Assembly (NCBI RefSeq): GCF_910589235.1
Contig: NC_060963.1
Location: 4,357,501 to 4,421,500 of the forward strand
Length of the DNA stretch: 64,000 nucleotides
Direction of reading: 5' to 3'
Source of the DNA: Vespa crabro
Lineage: Eukaryota > Arthropoda > Insecta > Hymenoptera > Vespidae
Positions within the stretch are counted from its first letter, which is position 1, and each line of letters opens with the position of its first letter. The notes under the pieces are model-generated. The model was not told the origin of the DNA. It did no database searches and saw nothing but the letters and a program-made list of their open reading frames with translations. The position numbers and the translations under genes were made by a program. Below are positions 24,871 to 36,147 of this stretch, in pieces.

Positions 24871-26006
24871 GTATTTAACAATCAACTTGTTTTTAAATTA
24901 CAAGATAAATTAATTACTGACATTTTTAAAAAATGAACTGTGTACATTTTAATAATTTTCATTAATTTGTTAACTAAAAAAAAATTCATCTACGACGTCA
25001 ATATAAAATACAATACACTAAAAATTCTCTAGTACATCAATGGCGCGAAATATGAAAAAATAACTAAAAATTCACTTTATTCTATGGTCATGTGATTAAT
25101 AGTATTTGAGAATAAATTATGTCGTTTACACTTTAAGCGTCAAACCTATTTGATCTTCCTTTAAGTATAATCCGCGATATACAATATCACTAATATATTG
25201 GCGCCCGGAAATCTCTATAAGATTACATATGTTCAGACTGCATGTATATTTTCAGATATATTTCTTGTAATTATTTATCGCAATCTGTGCTCTGTATTCT
25301 TTTAGAAATGCTTTCTCTTCAGTCAGTTGTCTATGATTAGTTTTTTAGTGCAGTTTAAAAAAATATTTTACTTAAAAATACTAACAAGAATAATATGAGT
25401 ATCACAGAATTTCAGAATAAATGAAATTCAAAATAAATTAGCTGTGTAAAGGAATTCCAAGTAGCAGTATTGTAAATATACCTCAAATATCTCGTCATAA
25501 ACTGCAATAAAAAACGGGACAGTTTTTAAAGTTCGAAGATATTGTAAAAAATGCTACAAAAATAATACAGCACGATTTGGACGAGATATTGCTAGAAAGT
25601 TGTCAAAATAAGTTATTAAATTCTATGAAACCTGCCTAGGACAATCATTTCTATGTATACTGGGGTTTAATAATACTCATTAAAATTTTTTTTGGTAAGA
25701 AGTAATAGATACATTTTTTTATGATCTCCAAATTATTTAAAATTTATCAATAGAAAAATATAATTTTATATGATATATATATAATACAATTTAAAAGTCA
25801 ATTATAAAATACATGATATCATCATATTTTATCCATTGATATTCTGTGTTAAAGTTATTCCTGCAACTACTTACTATATTTGTCAGTTATACATTATAAA
25901 ATTGTTTAACACAAATGCTTAAAATTTTCTTATATACATTACAATTGTAAAAAGACATTTAACTAATCCAATTTCTCTAATAAAGATATGAAAATAAATA
26001 GAATTA
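24871..26006. other. Intergenic region between CDC6 and the USP gene, no gene seen
   Basis: Very AT-rich sequence. The part near 26006 should be the CDC6 3' UTR. No exon-like open frame with splice signals was found on either strand. Confidence 0.5.
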
Positions 26007-27810
26007 TTACAAGCAAGACACATCATTGATTATTTCAGCCATCATATTTCTGTCTTGTAAAGCTGCACCAATTTCTTCTTGATCCCATTGTAAACTTAAT
26101 TTTGATAAACGAGCCTCCTTTTTCTTTATTATTTTCAAGATTCCTCTAGTTTCTATTAATGTACATAAACATACAAATTCAGAAATATCTATAGCATGGA
26201 TGTTCCGTTTCTTGCATACTTTTTTATAAATTTCGTGCAACTAAAATATAAAGAATGTATTATATAAATTATTTTATATAATTTGCAAATATAGTAATGT
26301 TGTAAAATACTTACCCTTCCAATAGTAACATCTTTATTTCGTCCCTTATTTAAAATAAGTATAAAGGAACATAATAATAATTTTTGCTGTAATGGAAGTG
26401 TACTTTCTTCTTTATCAATATTTTGAGTACCACCATAAACTCCGTTTAATACTGTTACTACATCTTTTAGATCAACTGACTTCTCATTCAAAGGTTGATC
26501 TTTCCTTGGACTACCTGTGTTATTCATAGGTTGTAAAATTTGCGCTGTCCAATTTGATTCTGCACGCTCAATAACTCTTCTACTAATATCCAATGCTCTT
26601 CTAATATCTCCTGAAATGGCAGCAACCTTTCCAGCTAATAATTGTAATGTTGGCCCAGTTAATACATCAGAAACATTTGCTTCACTGAGTCTTGTAGATA
26701 CAATATTAAATATTTGTTGCTTCGTATATGGAGGAAAATTCATCAGCTGTGGCTTTAATTCGCATCTTACTTGTAAACGTGGTAAAATTCTATCTGTCAA
26801 ATCCAAAGCATTAGCAATGCCAATTAAAATAAGTTTTGTATTAGGTTTTGATGGCCATTCAAATATGGAATACAAAATAGATTGATTTTTGCTTTCCAAT
26901 TGATCTATTTCATCAAGAATTAAGAGTAACATTTTGTGATTGGACATTAAATATTTCTCAATTATTGCTTTACTATTTCTACTAGACTTTGGTACAGGTA
27001 TATCTAATTCTTGCATAATTTTTGAATAAATAGTAGCAGCTGATTTCATTGTGGTACAATTTATATAAACAACCTTGAATTTTGAATTAAATTCTGGTTG
27101 CTGGATAATTTTATAAAGACACGCCGTTTTTCCAGTACCTGGAGGTCCAGAAACATAAAGTGATGCAGAAGATTCATTCTTTAACTGTTCTCGAATAAAT
27201 TCTTGTAATTTAGCTATTTCTGTTTCTCTTCCAGGCAAATTCTCGGAAACAGAACTATGTAAGGCTTTACGAGCATTACGATATTTATTTGATCCAAATA
27301 ATTTCTTTGGAACAAATTTCTCTTTTTTTTCATCTGATGATAAATCAAGTTTATCTAAGAGAGTTGATGGAGTTAAAGAAAGTGCTACAGATTTTTCGGA
27401 TTTTTTCTGCTTTGGTGGTGTAGAACTATGATCATCTACCGAAATAATAAATATGTATATAAAACACAAATATCTTTAAATTATAAAAAACATTTAAATG
27501 CCGACAATATTAATGAATACATACCTTCAGAATCATCACATTTCCGTACACGTCTTGGAGTTTTAACACCATCATTACTTCTATTTTCTTTAGAATTCAC
27601 CTTATTTGTTTTAACATTCTCAGAGTCCGAATCAGATTCAGATTCACTGCTACTTAATGTGACTATCTTCTTAACTGTTGGTATATATTTTGTAGGAGTA
27701 CACCTCACAGTTGCGTTAGAAAAATCTTCTTTTATGTCATTTCGTTTGGTACCATAAAAAGAACACTTTTTTCGAATCGGAAAAGAGATAGTTGTTTGTT
27801 TACTAGTCAT
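26007..27810 (-). CDS. CDC6: Cell division control protein 6, replication licensing AAA+ ATPase
   Basis: CDC6 binds ORC at origins and helps load the MCM2-7 helicase in G1. Three exons on the minus strand, 27810-27525, 27435-26315 and 26240-26007, join to 546 codons plus stop. The ATG is the first in frame. The Walker A motif GPPGTGKT is at 192-199 and Walker B LILDEID at 267-273. A winged-helix domain follows in the last 150 residues, split by the second intron. The N-terminus is basic, Ser-rich and disordered. It has a KEN box at 74-76 (APC/C degron type) and CDK-type S/T-P-x-K/R sites at T38, T84 and in SSTPPKQ, plus SPRK further on. An N-terminal QTTISFP resembles a PIP box but lacks the paired aromatics. 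E2F-like sites lie about 370-400 bp upstream. Length is normal for the family (about 500-560 aa). Confidence 0.95.
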
Positions 27811-28600
27811 TTTTAGTGAGTCAACAATTTTTGTTATATTTTCTTACTTCGTCAAAAATAATATATAAATAAAACAATTATGTAAACAAAAACAATTGCA
27901 ATTAAATAATCAAAGAAATGTTAACATTTAAATGAACGTCTACACAGTTTCTATTAGCTCAACCTCAAACGAAACAAACATTTTCAAGTCTTCAAAAATA
28001 TCATTTTAATATAATTTAAACAATAAATCATTATACATATATAACTGTACGTATTTAAAGTAAATTATGATACTTATGACTCTTACTATATGACTCAGAA
28101 TAAATTTTATCTGATTCTATTCAACAGTTTCTAATTACACGAGGTGAAGAGTAACAACTGATGTTTTGCTGTAAATTTTCGCGGGATATCTCTTTAAACG
28201 CGGGAAAATGTTGGAACGTGAAATAGAAATGAATCAAAACAAGGAACGATGAAATTGATTCAAAACAAATATTAAAAAATATTTATCAATATATTATTTT
28301 TATATAATATAATTTTTTTATTCTAGATCATAAATTAATATTTAATAATATATTTAATTGTTAAAGAAGATTAAAATAACAAAATTGAGAAATTTATAGA
28401 AATTGCAATTAATATTAGCGATCATAGCGCCCTCATTTAAGCCCTCTATAGGAGTAACAGTTAAACTACAGTGTTTTCCGGTAGTACATAAATAATTATT
28501 TCTCTTCCATATTGATTTTGAGAATCAACGAAGCAAGTTGAATAAAAATCCTTAGTAATCGAGATTTATACAATTTTCTAGTTCCTTTTGATTCGTAAAT
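27811..28600. promoter_or_regulatory. Divergent promoter region shared by CDC6 (-) and RpL41 (+)
   Basis: 790 bp separate the two start codons, which face away from each other. The segment is AT-rich apart from a CpG patch at 28177-28208. The RpL41 leader runs up to 28600. No coding frame was seen. Confidence 0.55.
28177..28208. promoter_or_regulatory. Two E2F-like sites
   Basis: TTTCGCGGGA at 28177-28186 and ACGCGGGAAAA at 28198-28208 (TTTTCCCGCG on the minus strand) match the E2F/DP core TTTSSCGC closely, and lie 12 bp apart in otherwise AT-rich DNA. CDC6 is a well-established E2F target in animals, so the position fits S-phase control. They could equally act on RpL41. Binding itself is inferred. 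Confidence 0.55.
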
Positions 28601-28993
28601 ATGAGAGCGAAGGTAAGTATTTAATATCTAATGTTATTATTTAATGTGTAACAAGAAAAGATAAATTTTGAAAAATATTTCACAAGATCAGTGAAATATA
28701 CGATTCGATGGTTACTTTTAGCCATGTGAAATCAATAGAATTGTTTATTCGTTTTACAATAGAATGTGTTCTATCGGTGCTTAATTTACATTTTTTACTA
28801 CATAAAAGAAAATAATTTTTTTCTTTTTTCTATTGTCTTATCATATGATTATATGTCAACGTTTTTTTTTTAACGATAATGAAAAAACTGTTGAATAGGT
28901 TAAGTGTGTGATATATTTTGTTTGCAGTGGCGTAAGAAGCGTATGCGTAGGCTAAAGCGCAAAAGGAGGAAGATGCGTGCGAGGTCCAAGTAA
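28601..28993 (+). CDS. RpL41: 60S ribosomal protein eL41 (25 residues)
   Basis: The smallest ribosomal protein, a single basic helix at the intersubunit bridge. It is built from two exons, 28601-28612 (Met-Arg-Ala-Lys) and 28928-28993, joined across a GT-AG intron of 315 bp, giving 25 codons and TAA. Nearly every residue is Arg, Lys, Met or Leu, and the sequence runs RMRRLKRKRRKMRARSK to the end. This is the standard animal eL41; I recall human as having Gln where this has Ala at residue 22, while the insect form has Ala. The gene is far too short for ordinary ORF calling. A further intron lies just after the stop in the 3' UTR. Confidence 0.97.
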
Positions 28994-29354
28994 TCTGTGT
29001 CCATTTAATCTGTAAGTATTTGTAATATATGTGTAATTACATTTTTTTTAACAGTATACCTTATGAATAATCATAAACATGTATTCGTCATTGTTATCTT
29101 TAAACATTAAAAAAATATATAATGTAATTAATAATCTTTTACTGTAACTTGGTAAAGTGTAAATTAAGAAACAATTTTTTGTAATATGTATAACAGAACT
29201 TGTTAATTTTATTACAGCTGTAGGAACGACAATGATACGATAAGTCATGGTTTCTAGTTGAATCTACTAGATATCTTACAAGTCCACTCCATCAACCTGT
29301 CTTTCACACAGAGATCAAATTTTATAAATCTATTTTTTGTTCATCTTAAATAAA
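28994..29354 (+). other. RpL41 3' UTR with an intron
   Basis: Eighteen bases after the TAA there is a consensus donor (TCT|GTAAGTAT, intron from 29012). A matching acceptor ATTACAG ends at 29217. The UTR then continues to a candidate poly(A) signal AATAAA at 29349-29354. The junction is too close to the stop to trigger classical nonsense-mediated decay. Confidence 0.6.
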
Positions 29355-29682
29355 ATGGATACTGAATATATACAAATTTATAGTTTCTATTATTGTGTAC
29401 CAATCCTGCTTCATATATCGCATACACAAACACTATCAACTTAAATCAATTAAAAATAACACCTATTTAAAGTAAAATATATGAGTTTTCTATTTGAACT
29501 TTGATATAAACAAAATTTAGTCGATTCTGTAATCTAAGACAAATTTAATCTAGAATAAATTATCTTAAAATTACGTTCATACATTAACGCCATCTGAGAC
29601 ATTTTGTTGAAATAGTAAGTTTAGAATAGTCTTGACCATCCTTATGACAATATTTTGAGGTTAAGGATATAATAAATAAATC

Positions 29683-30605
29683 ATGAACAATCGTATCTTA
29701 TCGTATTTATTACGTGCACGAAAAATATGTAAAACATTTGATCCGCCGCATAAAAACAGATTTATTACTTATTCCTTATTAAAACGAACAAGACATTTCT
29801 CGGATATTAGTCCAAATAAATTACCAAACGAAAAACTTACGAATGAAAATGAAAATGATCTTGTGTTAGAGCACACATCAAAACACAAAATATTCCACGA
29901 CAAAGATTCTAAAGTTATATTAGATGTAGAAGAAGAACAAGAAAGGATACTTTTAGGTGACTTACGTATAGAGGAGAAAAAGCATGATCCCTACAGTGGA
30001 TTGAATTTAAACCGTAAGTCAATATTTGTATAAAAATAATATATATAAACTTATAAATATTGATTATATTTTTTAACGTTTTATCAATATTAAAATATAT
30101 TAGGTGGCATACAAGGGGTGTACGATATAGAAGATCTTATTTCGGTTCTTCAAAAGGATAATGCAAAAGATATCTTTGTTATATCTGTGCCTAAAGAGTA
30201 TATGTATGTAGATTATATTGTAATTGTCACAGGTAAATCGCAAAAGCATATGAGTGCTCTTGCCGCATATATACGTAAAATTTTTAAATTGAAGATGCAT
30301 AAGAAGGATATTATCCCTAAAATTGAAGGAGCCAAATGTAAAGATTGGATAGCATTGGACTTAGGTATTTATCAAAATATTATAGATATTTAACTTTCTA
30401 TTTGAGCAATAAAAATAGAATATATCTTCTTATAGGAAACATTGCTTTACACATATTCTCAGATGCTGCTAGAAAACAATACGATTTAGAAACATTATGG
30501 ACGGTTGGTTCACAATACGACAGACAAACAAACAAACCAATGGTGGCAGATATTATGGAACAATATAAATCTTTCTTAGATGTATTTCAACCAGAAAATT
30601 CATAA
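29683..30605 (+). CDS. MALSU1: Mitochondrial ribosome silencing factor (MALSU1/RsfS family)
   Basis: RsfS-family proteins bind uL14 on the large ribosomal subunit and block premature joining of subunits; the animal form acts in mitochondrial large-subunit assembly. Three exons, 29683-30013, 30104-30364 and 30436-30605, join to 253 codons plus TAA. The first about 40 residues are rich in Arg, Lys and hydroxylated residues, as expected of a mitochondrial presequence. Residues about 40-110 are low in conservation. The RsfS domain follows, with VDYIVIVTGKSQKHMSALAA, the core KDWIALDLGNIALHIF spanning the second intron, and YDLETLWTVG. A candidate poly(A) signal AATAAA is at 30678-30683. Length and layout fit the animal family. 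Confidence 0.92.
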
Positions 30606-30744
30606 AAATATAGATATTATATTGAATCTACTTTAGAATTTTCTTCTTCAATGTATACATATAACTTTATTAATTAAAATAAATTCTATGAATTACATGC
30701 AAAATATTTTTTTTATAAATTTGTATTGTAACATTCGTATTTTT

Positions 30745-30787
<43 letters not shown>

Positions 30788-30949
30788 CCAGCTAATATAA
30801 TTTCATCATCTCCCTTATATTTCTTTCATCCAATCAAACCTGCGTGCGCGCGTACCGTCACGTATGATATAGCACGTCTTCCTTTATTTATTTCCCTCTC
30901 TTTCTTTCATTGCCCTTCTCCGTATTTTTTTCGTTTATCAGCACGCATG

Positions 30950-30988
<39 letters not shown>

Positions 30989-32338
30989 ATACACACGCAT
31001 ACACAATATAACTATTAAAACCAATTCGTTGTCTTAGCAACGCCGATATCCGAGAATCCCTTTATCGTTATTCGATGGAAGCAACATTTATTGAGCTATC
31101 TATCTATTCAGTTCGGCGTGCGATGACTAATCAAGCACGTTGCACATAGAAATACATACATCTTCGAGCTGTTCTTGACCAATTACATACATACATATAT
31201 AGATCGTATGTGTCAAGGTTTCTTACATTCTGTATCACGAACGACACTATTGTATCTCGCGTTCGCATATGTGTGTATTATGAGACTTATGTTACGCTAA
31301 GTTGATCATTAACTGAAAATACATTTTAACACGTTATATATACGATCATTTTAACACGTTTGCGAACAGCTGGAAAACAATTATTAAGAAAGTTAAATTT
31401 ACGATTTCTCTTTCGTTTCATTTTGTCGAAATGTTTCCACGAAGGTTGCATCGATTCTTCGATAACGTACCGCCTTGTTGACCGCATTGTAACAAGGGAA
31501 ATCATTTGCTCCTAAGATTCACTAGGTAAATCATTAATAGATCCTTTATTGATTTTACTCGATAGGACGGAAGATATATGATTTTTTTCTCTCTTGTTAA
31601 TTCTGTTGAAAATTCGTATTACCTTTCTTTTTTCTTTTCTTTTATATTTTTTTTTAATTTTTTTTTATTTCTTTTTTTTTTTTTTTTTTTATATGCACTC
31701 TTTGTCATTACGAATTATTTATTACTTTTTATAAATTAAATTAAAAATTATCACAAAGAAATTATTCGTATTAATAAATTTTATAGATAATAGAACAAAT
31801 TTTGTTTTATTATACGTATGTATGTATTAGGTTTTTTGTTGCATGCGATATAATTATCGCGGGAAAAGATATTTGAATTTTGTCAAACGTATAATTATTT
31901 TGCATGATCACATTTCGCGTGTTACGAAATATTTATTATTGTGATACTAAATTAAAAATATCTTTAATTATTGTTTGAATTATTTTCTATCGAAAATCCG
32001 GGATAATCCCGATAAAACACTTTTATCGTTATGGTGTTTATAAAATATAAACAAAATATAAAGTTCGAATTCTTAATTCGTAGGGTTAGGATTCCCAGGT
32101 AATAATTGAGTATGTAAACAAGCAAAAATGATTTCGATACTAATATTTACAAATATTATATTATTTATGGTTGGTGAATTATATTTCATTCATAATTTGC
32201 ATTGTATTGAATTATTTTCATCTAACTGCAATTTTTTTTTTTTCAGATACTTGTATCATAAAACAAATAAGTGAAAAAAAAATAAATAAAAATATATGGG
32301 CATGAGTCAAGGCAATAATCAAGTTCAAAATTATAAAA
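30606..32338 (+). other. MALSU1 3' end, intergenic DNA and XKR 5' leader
   Basis: Simple (CT)n tracts lie at about 30750-30780 and 30949-30989 and T-rich tracts at about 31630-31690. A strong acceptor (T-run then CAG, ending 32246) suggests the XKR 5' UTR begins a new exon at 32247, so an untranslated first exon should lie upstream, possibly near the CpG-containing stretch at 30840-31140. No coding exon was seen. Confidence 0.5.
31028..31041. promoter_or_regulatory. RFX-type X-box candidate
   Basis: GTTGTCTTAGCAAC is an imperfect palindrome matching the RFX X-box pattern (GTTGCC, short spacer, GGCAAC) at nearly every important position. It sits about 1.3 kb upstream of the XKR start, before the predicted leader exon. 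RFX factors control ciliary genes in animals; any role here is inference. Confidence 0.35.
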
Positions 32339-32379
32339 ATGTCAAAATCAATTCAAGTTTGTCAAAGAAAGTCGTCTAG
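32296..32379 (+). other. Upstream ORF overlapping the XKR start codon
   Basis: An ATG at 32296 opens a 27-codon frame (beginning MGMSQGNNQ) that ends at TAG 32377-32379. It overlaps the XKR start at 32339 in the +1-shifted frame. It is downstream of the predicted leader acceptor at 32246, so it should be in the mRNA. If used, it would lower initiation at 32339. Confidence 0.45.
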
Positions 32380-34178
32380 ATGTTTACAAATACCTTTAAA
32401 ATCGATAGAACAAATTTATTTGGTTTTCTTGATACCAACGATAGTAAATTGTATTGTTTACATCGTTCACTTTTCCGCCGATTTAGTTGTTGCTACACAA
32501 CATTTTAGAGAGCATAATCCAATATGGGGATCTTGTACTCTTTCTCTTATGTATGCTCCTGCTATAGTATATTTTATATTAACTATTTCAAGACCTGATT
32601 GGTGGATGACAGACGATGATAAGTTAACAAAGGGAATTTTTATTTGGTTCTTTCTTCAGATATGTCAGCTTATTGGGTTTCCATTTTTTGCACTTTACAG
32701 GTACTATTGATTAAATTTTAAATAAATAATTTAAAATTTGTATATAACATTATTTTTTTAATTATTATATAACAATATCTTTTATATAGATATGCTGGAC
32801 TTATTGTCATGGCAGTGGATGCTATCATCTTGAAAGGAGAAAAAAGATCTAAAACACTAAACATTTCTGCTGCACCTGCATCCATTGAATTATATTTCTT
32901 TTTACAAGCCTGGTTTCAAGCTGCACCTCAAGCCATATTCCAGACTCACTTACTTTTTAGAGAATATGTAGTTCAGCGCAGTTTTCAATCAAGTATGACA
33001 AATCTCTTTTATTTAATAATTAAAAATATATAACAGATGATAATTGTAGATTTTATTTCTTTTTACAGTAGCTGTACATGTACTGTGTATTCTTATGTCC
33101 ATTGTGATACTTGCAATTGAAACAACTGCTTTCCAAAGATTTGAAAGTCAACGAGTCAATGGTAGAAAGCTTCCATGGGCAATGTGGTTAAAAAAATATT
33201 GCATTGAAGTAATTTTTGATTAATTGCTATAATATATATATTTTTGATTGATCATTTATTCTACAATTTTATATATAGGAACTTCAATATTTTGAAGAAA
33301 AAACACCATTACAATTACCTAATATAACAGAAGATAATGCAGCTGCTGTTAACTCAAAGGAAGAATTAAATCAAGAAGATGAAAATAAAAAAAAATCTAC
33401 TGAAGAGAAATCAGAAGCAGAAGTAACAATTAGTTTGGATAGACAAATATCGGTAACTCCGCCATTACCACCGAAGAACGTTCATGTGACACCTCCTCCT
33501 ACACCTCTCAGAGGAATTACTACAGTTGTACCATTACCTGTACCAGATGTACCAGCACCTCCTCGTCCAGATTCTATTGTGAAAACTACAGAGCATCAGG
33601 ATTTAGAAAATGCAAAGTCAATTTCTATTATAGAACAAAATCAAAAATTAACAAGTAGTAATCAAAGTTTGAAAGTTCCGAAAAGGAAACATTCTACTAA
33701 GGGATTAGATGAAGATGATCCAGTTGGCAAATTTCTCTCTTTTCTTTGGTGGTTCTTTTTTATCTTAGCACGGATCCTTGCTATAAGCATATGTTACGAG
33801 TTTTATCCATATTATTTATTAGGCATGCTTGGTATCCATTACATTATCATGTTGGTATATCTTTTTTATTATGCATCATATTATGATGTCATCACATTTT
33901 TCATTAATCTCTGGCTTGGTTTAATTTATATTATCAGTATGATTGAATACAAAATTAAATTTAAATATGCAGATAAATGGCTATTACCATATTATATTTT
34001 CATTTTAATCCAAAATACTGTTTTTACACTGACATGGTATTTTCATGCAGAATGGGACGGATTTTGGTATAATTATGCAGTATGTACAATTTTTATCAGT
34101 ATGGCACTTTGCATTTCATCAACTATAGTCTATCATGTTCTATTCAAACCAAAGAAACGAAGAGTATATAGCAGTTGA
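32339..34178 (+). CDS. XK-related (XKR) family multi-pass membrane protein
   Basis: XK-family proteins are multi-pass plasma-membrane proteins; some vertebrate members act as caspase-activated phospholipid scramblases. Five exons, 32339-32700, 32790-32992, 33069-33208 and 33279-34178 for the last (four coding exons with these borders are seen), join to 534 codons plus TGA. Family hallmarks include SRPDWWMTDDDKLTKGIF, PASIELYFFLQAWFQAAPQ followed by TH, and a C-terminal half of five or more hydrophobic segments from about residue 345. Between the two membrane halves lies a hydrophilic loop of about 110 residues (236-345), acidic and then very Pro-rich (TPPLPPKNV, PVPDVPAPPRP), longer than I recall for most family members. 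An overlapping upstream ORF precedes the start. The C-terminus ends in a basic KPKKRRVYSS. A poly(A) signal candidate is at 34314-34319. The vertebrate subtype cannot be fixed by eye. Confidence 0.9.
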
Positions 34179-34493
34179 CAATCGATAAAAACAGAATTAT
34201 TCTGGCTAGTAGTTTTAATAAAAAATCTAAATATTAAATAAACATTTAAGTTTTTATGCTTAGAAATATTGCAATAGAGCAATTGTGGAAAGATCTCACG
34301 ATCAGTATGACTGAATAAATATATTTCTTTAAGTTCTAAATTATAGCAAATAGAAAAAGATAGATTATAATCGATAATGACTGTTCTATAATTATAATTG
34401 TTAGAAAAATATTTCAGGGGCGTAAGATTGAATATTTCAAACAAATATAATAATTATATGTATGTGTGGTATTTGTTAATGTATTTGTTGTTA

Positions 34494-34497
<4 letters not shown>

Positions 34498-34535
<38 letters not shown>

Positions 34536-34613
34536 TACAATTAATTATAGTCACTATATATATATATATATCAAGATATGTAATACATATCTTGATATGT
34601 ACAAGATATATAT

Positions 34614-34678
<65 letters not shown>

Positions 34679-34692
34679 TATATATACATATA
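34498..34692. repeat. (TTA)n, palindrome and (CATATA)n cluster
   Basis: (TTA)n runs from about 34498 to 34534. A palindrome with 15-bp arms follows at 34568-34598, one base between the arms. A hexanucleotide (CATATA)n array of about ten units covers about 34618-34677. All are in the 3' flank of the XKR gene and non-coding. Confidence 0.88.
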
Positions 34693-35057
34693 TATGTATA
34701 ATATTTATATAAAAATGATTCGTCTAGAAAAAGACTTATAAATAGTTACTATATCTGGCAGCAATTATTTTGCTTAATGATAAGCGTACAATATATGATA
34801 ATATTTACAATATTGTATATTATATACACTGACAGCTATAGATATATTTATATTCCTTTTTTATAATTATTAAAATTTCTACTTCTTCCAATGTATATTG
34901 TGTATATTTTGGTGCTTTAAAAGTTTTTAGATATTTGGACTTTAAAACTTTTAAAGCTCCTATTTAAATTTATTAAAAATATATTCTTTTTATATTTAAT
35001 AAAGAATATTTATAATTCAGTTCACTTATAGAAAATATATATTATAAAATGATTCTC

Positions 35058-35601
35058 TTATACGTGTATGTTAGAATCTCTGTGAAGATTACCAAGTTGA
35101 GCTTCAAACAAAATATCACTTAATAACTTTTCAGCTATTATTCTTTGGTCTAAACGCATATTTCTAAGTTTTGCTGCTACATTTCGACCAATTGCATCAA
35201 ATTCATCTTCCATAACAATTGAATTATTATGTGGTATTTTCAAAAAATCGTTAGATTCAGGTTCTTCTGATTTTCGTCTTCGAATAACCGGAGATTGATC
35301 AGTCCACTCTGGTGATTGTTCATATAATTCTTCATTACCAGGTTGACATTCCTCCTAAAAATACATAAATATTTGCAATATCAGTAATATAGATTAACTT
35401 TCCTTAATTCTAAAAATGCACATGACAAATTGCAAACATAGTAAAATTAATTTACTGGTTTATAGTATTTTCTGTATCTTCTTTTTGTTCTTATGATTTC
35501 TGCATATTTATCAGAGGATAAATCAATATATACCATTGCTGGTTTCCTTTGGTTAGATTTACATTTGATTTTTTCTATCATGAATGGATGGAGTCTCTAA
35601 A

Positions 35602-35635
<34 letters not shown>

Positions 35636-36147
35636 AGAAAAAACCAGATAGTTTATAAAGTTGTAGTAAATTATAAATATAAATATATATATATATATGT
35701 ATAGTATATTGAAATATTATCGCTTACTTTTATATGACTTAAAAAGTTTCCAGTGGATTTCAAATTTCCATTAAGTAATTTTTGACACTGTAAACATCTA
35801 ACTGTGACATTAGTATCTTCTACTCTAATCACTGTAAAGAATTCACCATCTAGAATAGCAGGTAAGCGAATTGGAGTAAGTGTCATGTTTTGCTGAATAT
35901 TTGATTGAATTTGCGTGATTTGATTTTGATCCTGTTGCAATTGTTGTTGCTGCTGTTGTTGTTGTTGTTGTTGTTGTTGATGCAGTGTTGATGATTCATG
36001 ATTATCTTGATTTTTTACTTGTACAGTTTGCATAGGAATTTGTGCACCAACTGATTGATTGATTTCTTGCTGATTTGTAGCTTCAATCATACACGTATCA
36101 AAAGTTTCTACTTTATTGACATATTTCTGCGGTGGGAAACTTTCCAT
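35058..36147 (-). CDS. BED-type zinc finger protein with poly-Gln tract
   Basis: Probable nuclear DNA-binding protein. Three exons on the minus strand, 36147-35728, 35596-35456 and 35354-35058, join to 285 codons plus stop. Residues about 1-50 are Gln/Ser/Thr-rich. A run of 13 Gln, then mixed Gln/Asn, lies at about 59-80. The BED finger begins near residue 100 (FFTVIRVEDTNVTVRC), with ligands in CLQC and in SHIKRLH; the first intron falls between the two His-side residues (after SHIK), so the finger is split. The second exon is basic (KIKCKSNQRKP, RTKRRYRKYYK). The C-terminus has RLDQRIIAEKLLSDILFE-type helix (residues NMRLDQRIIAEKLLSDILF), reminiscent of BESS-type motifs. I do not recognise a named orthologue. 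Transposase-derived BED proteins exist, but no hAT transposase domain follows here. Confidence 0.85.

Noticed and set aside
26517..26885. 122-codon open frame on the + strand inside CDC6
   Set aside because: Antisense shadow of the CDC6 AAA+ exon, which has clear catalytic motifs.
34568..34598. Palindrome with 15-bp arms, possible microRNA hairpin or element end
   Set aside because: It consists almost entirely of AT dinucleotide repeat sequence beside (TA)n and (CATATA)n arrays, so it is expected from repeat growth.
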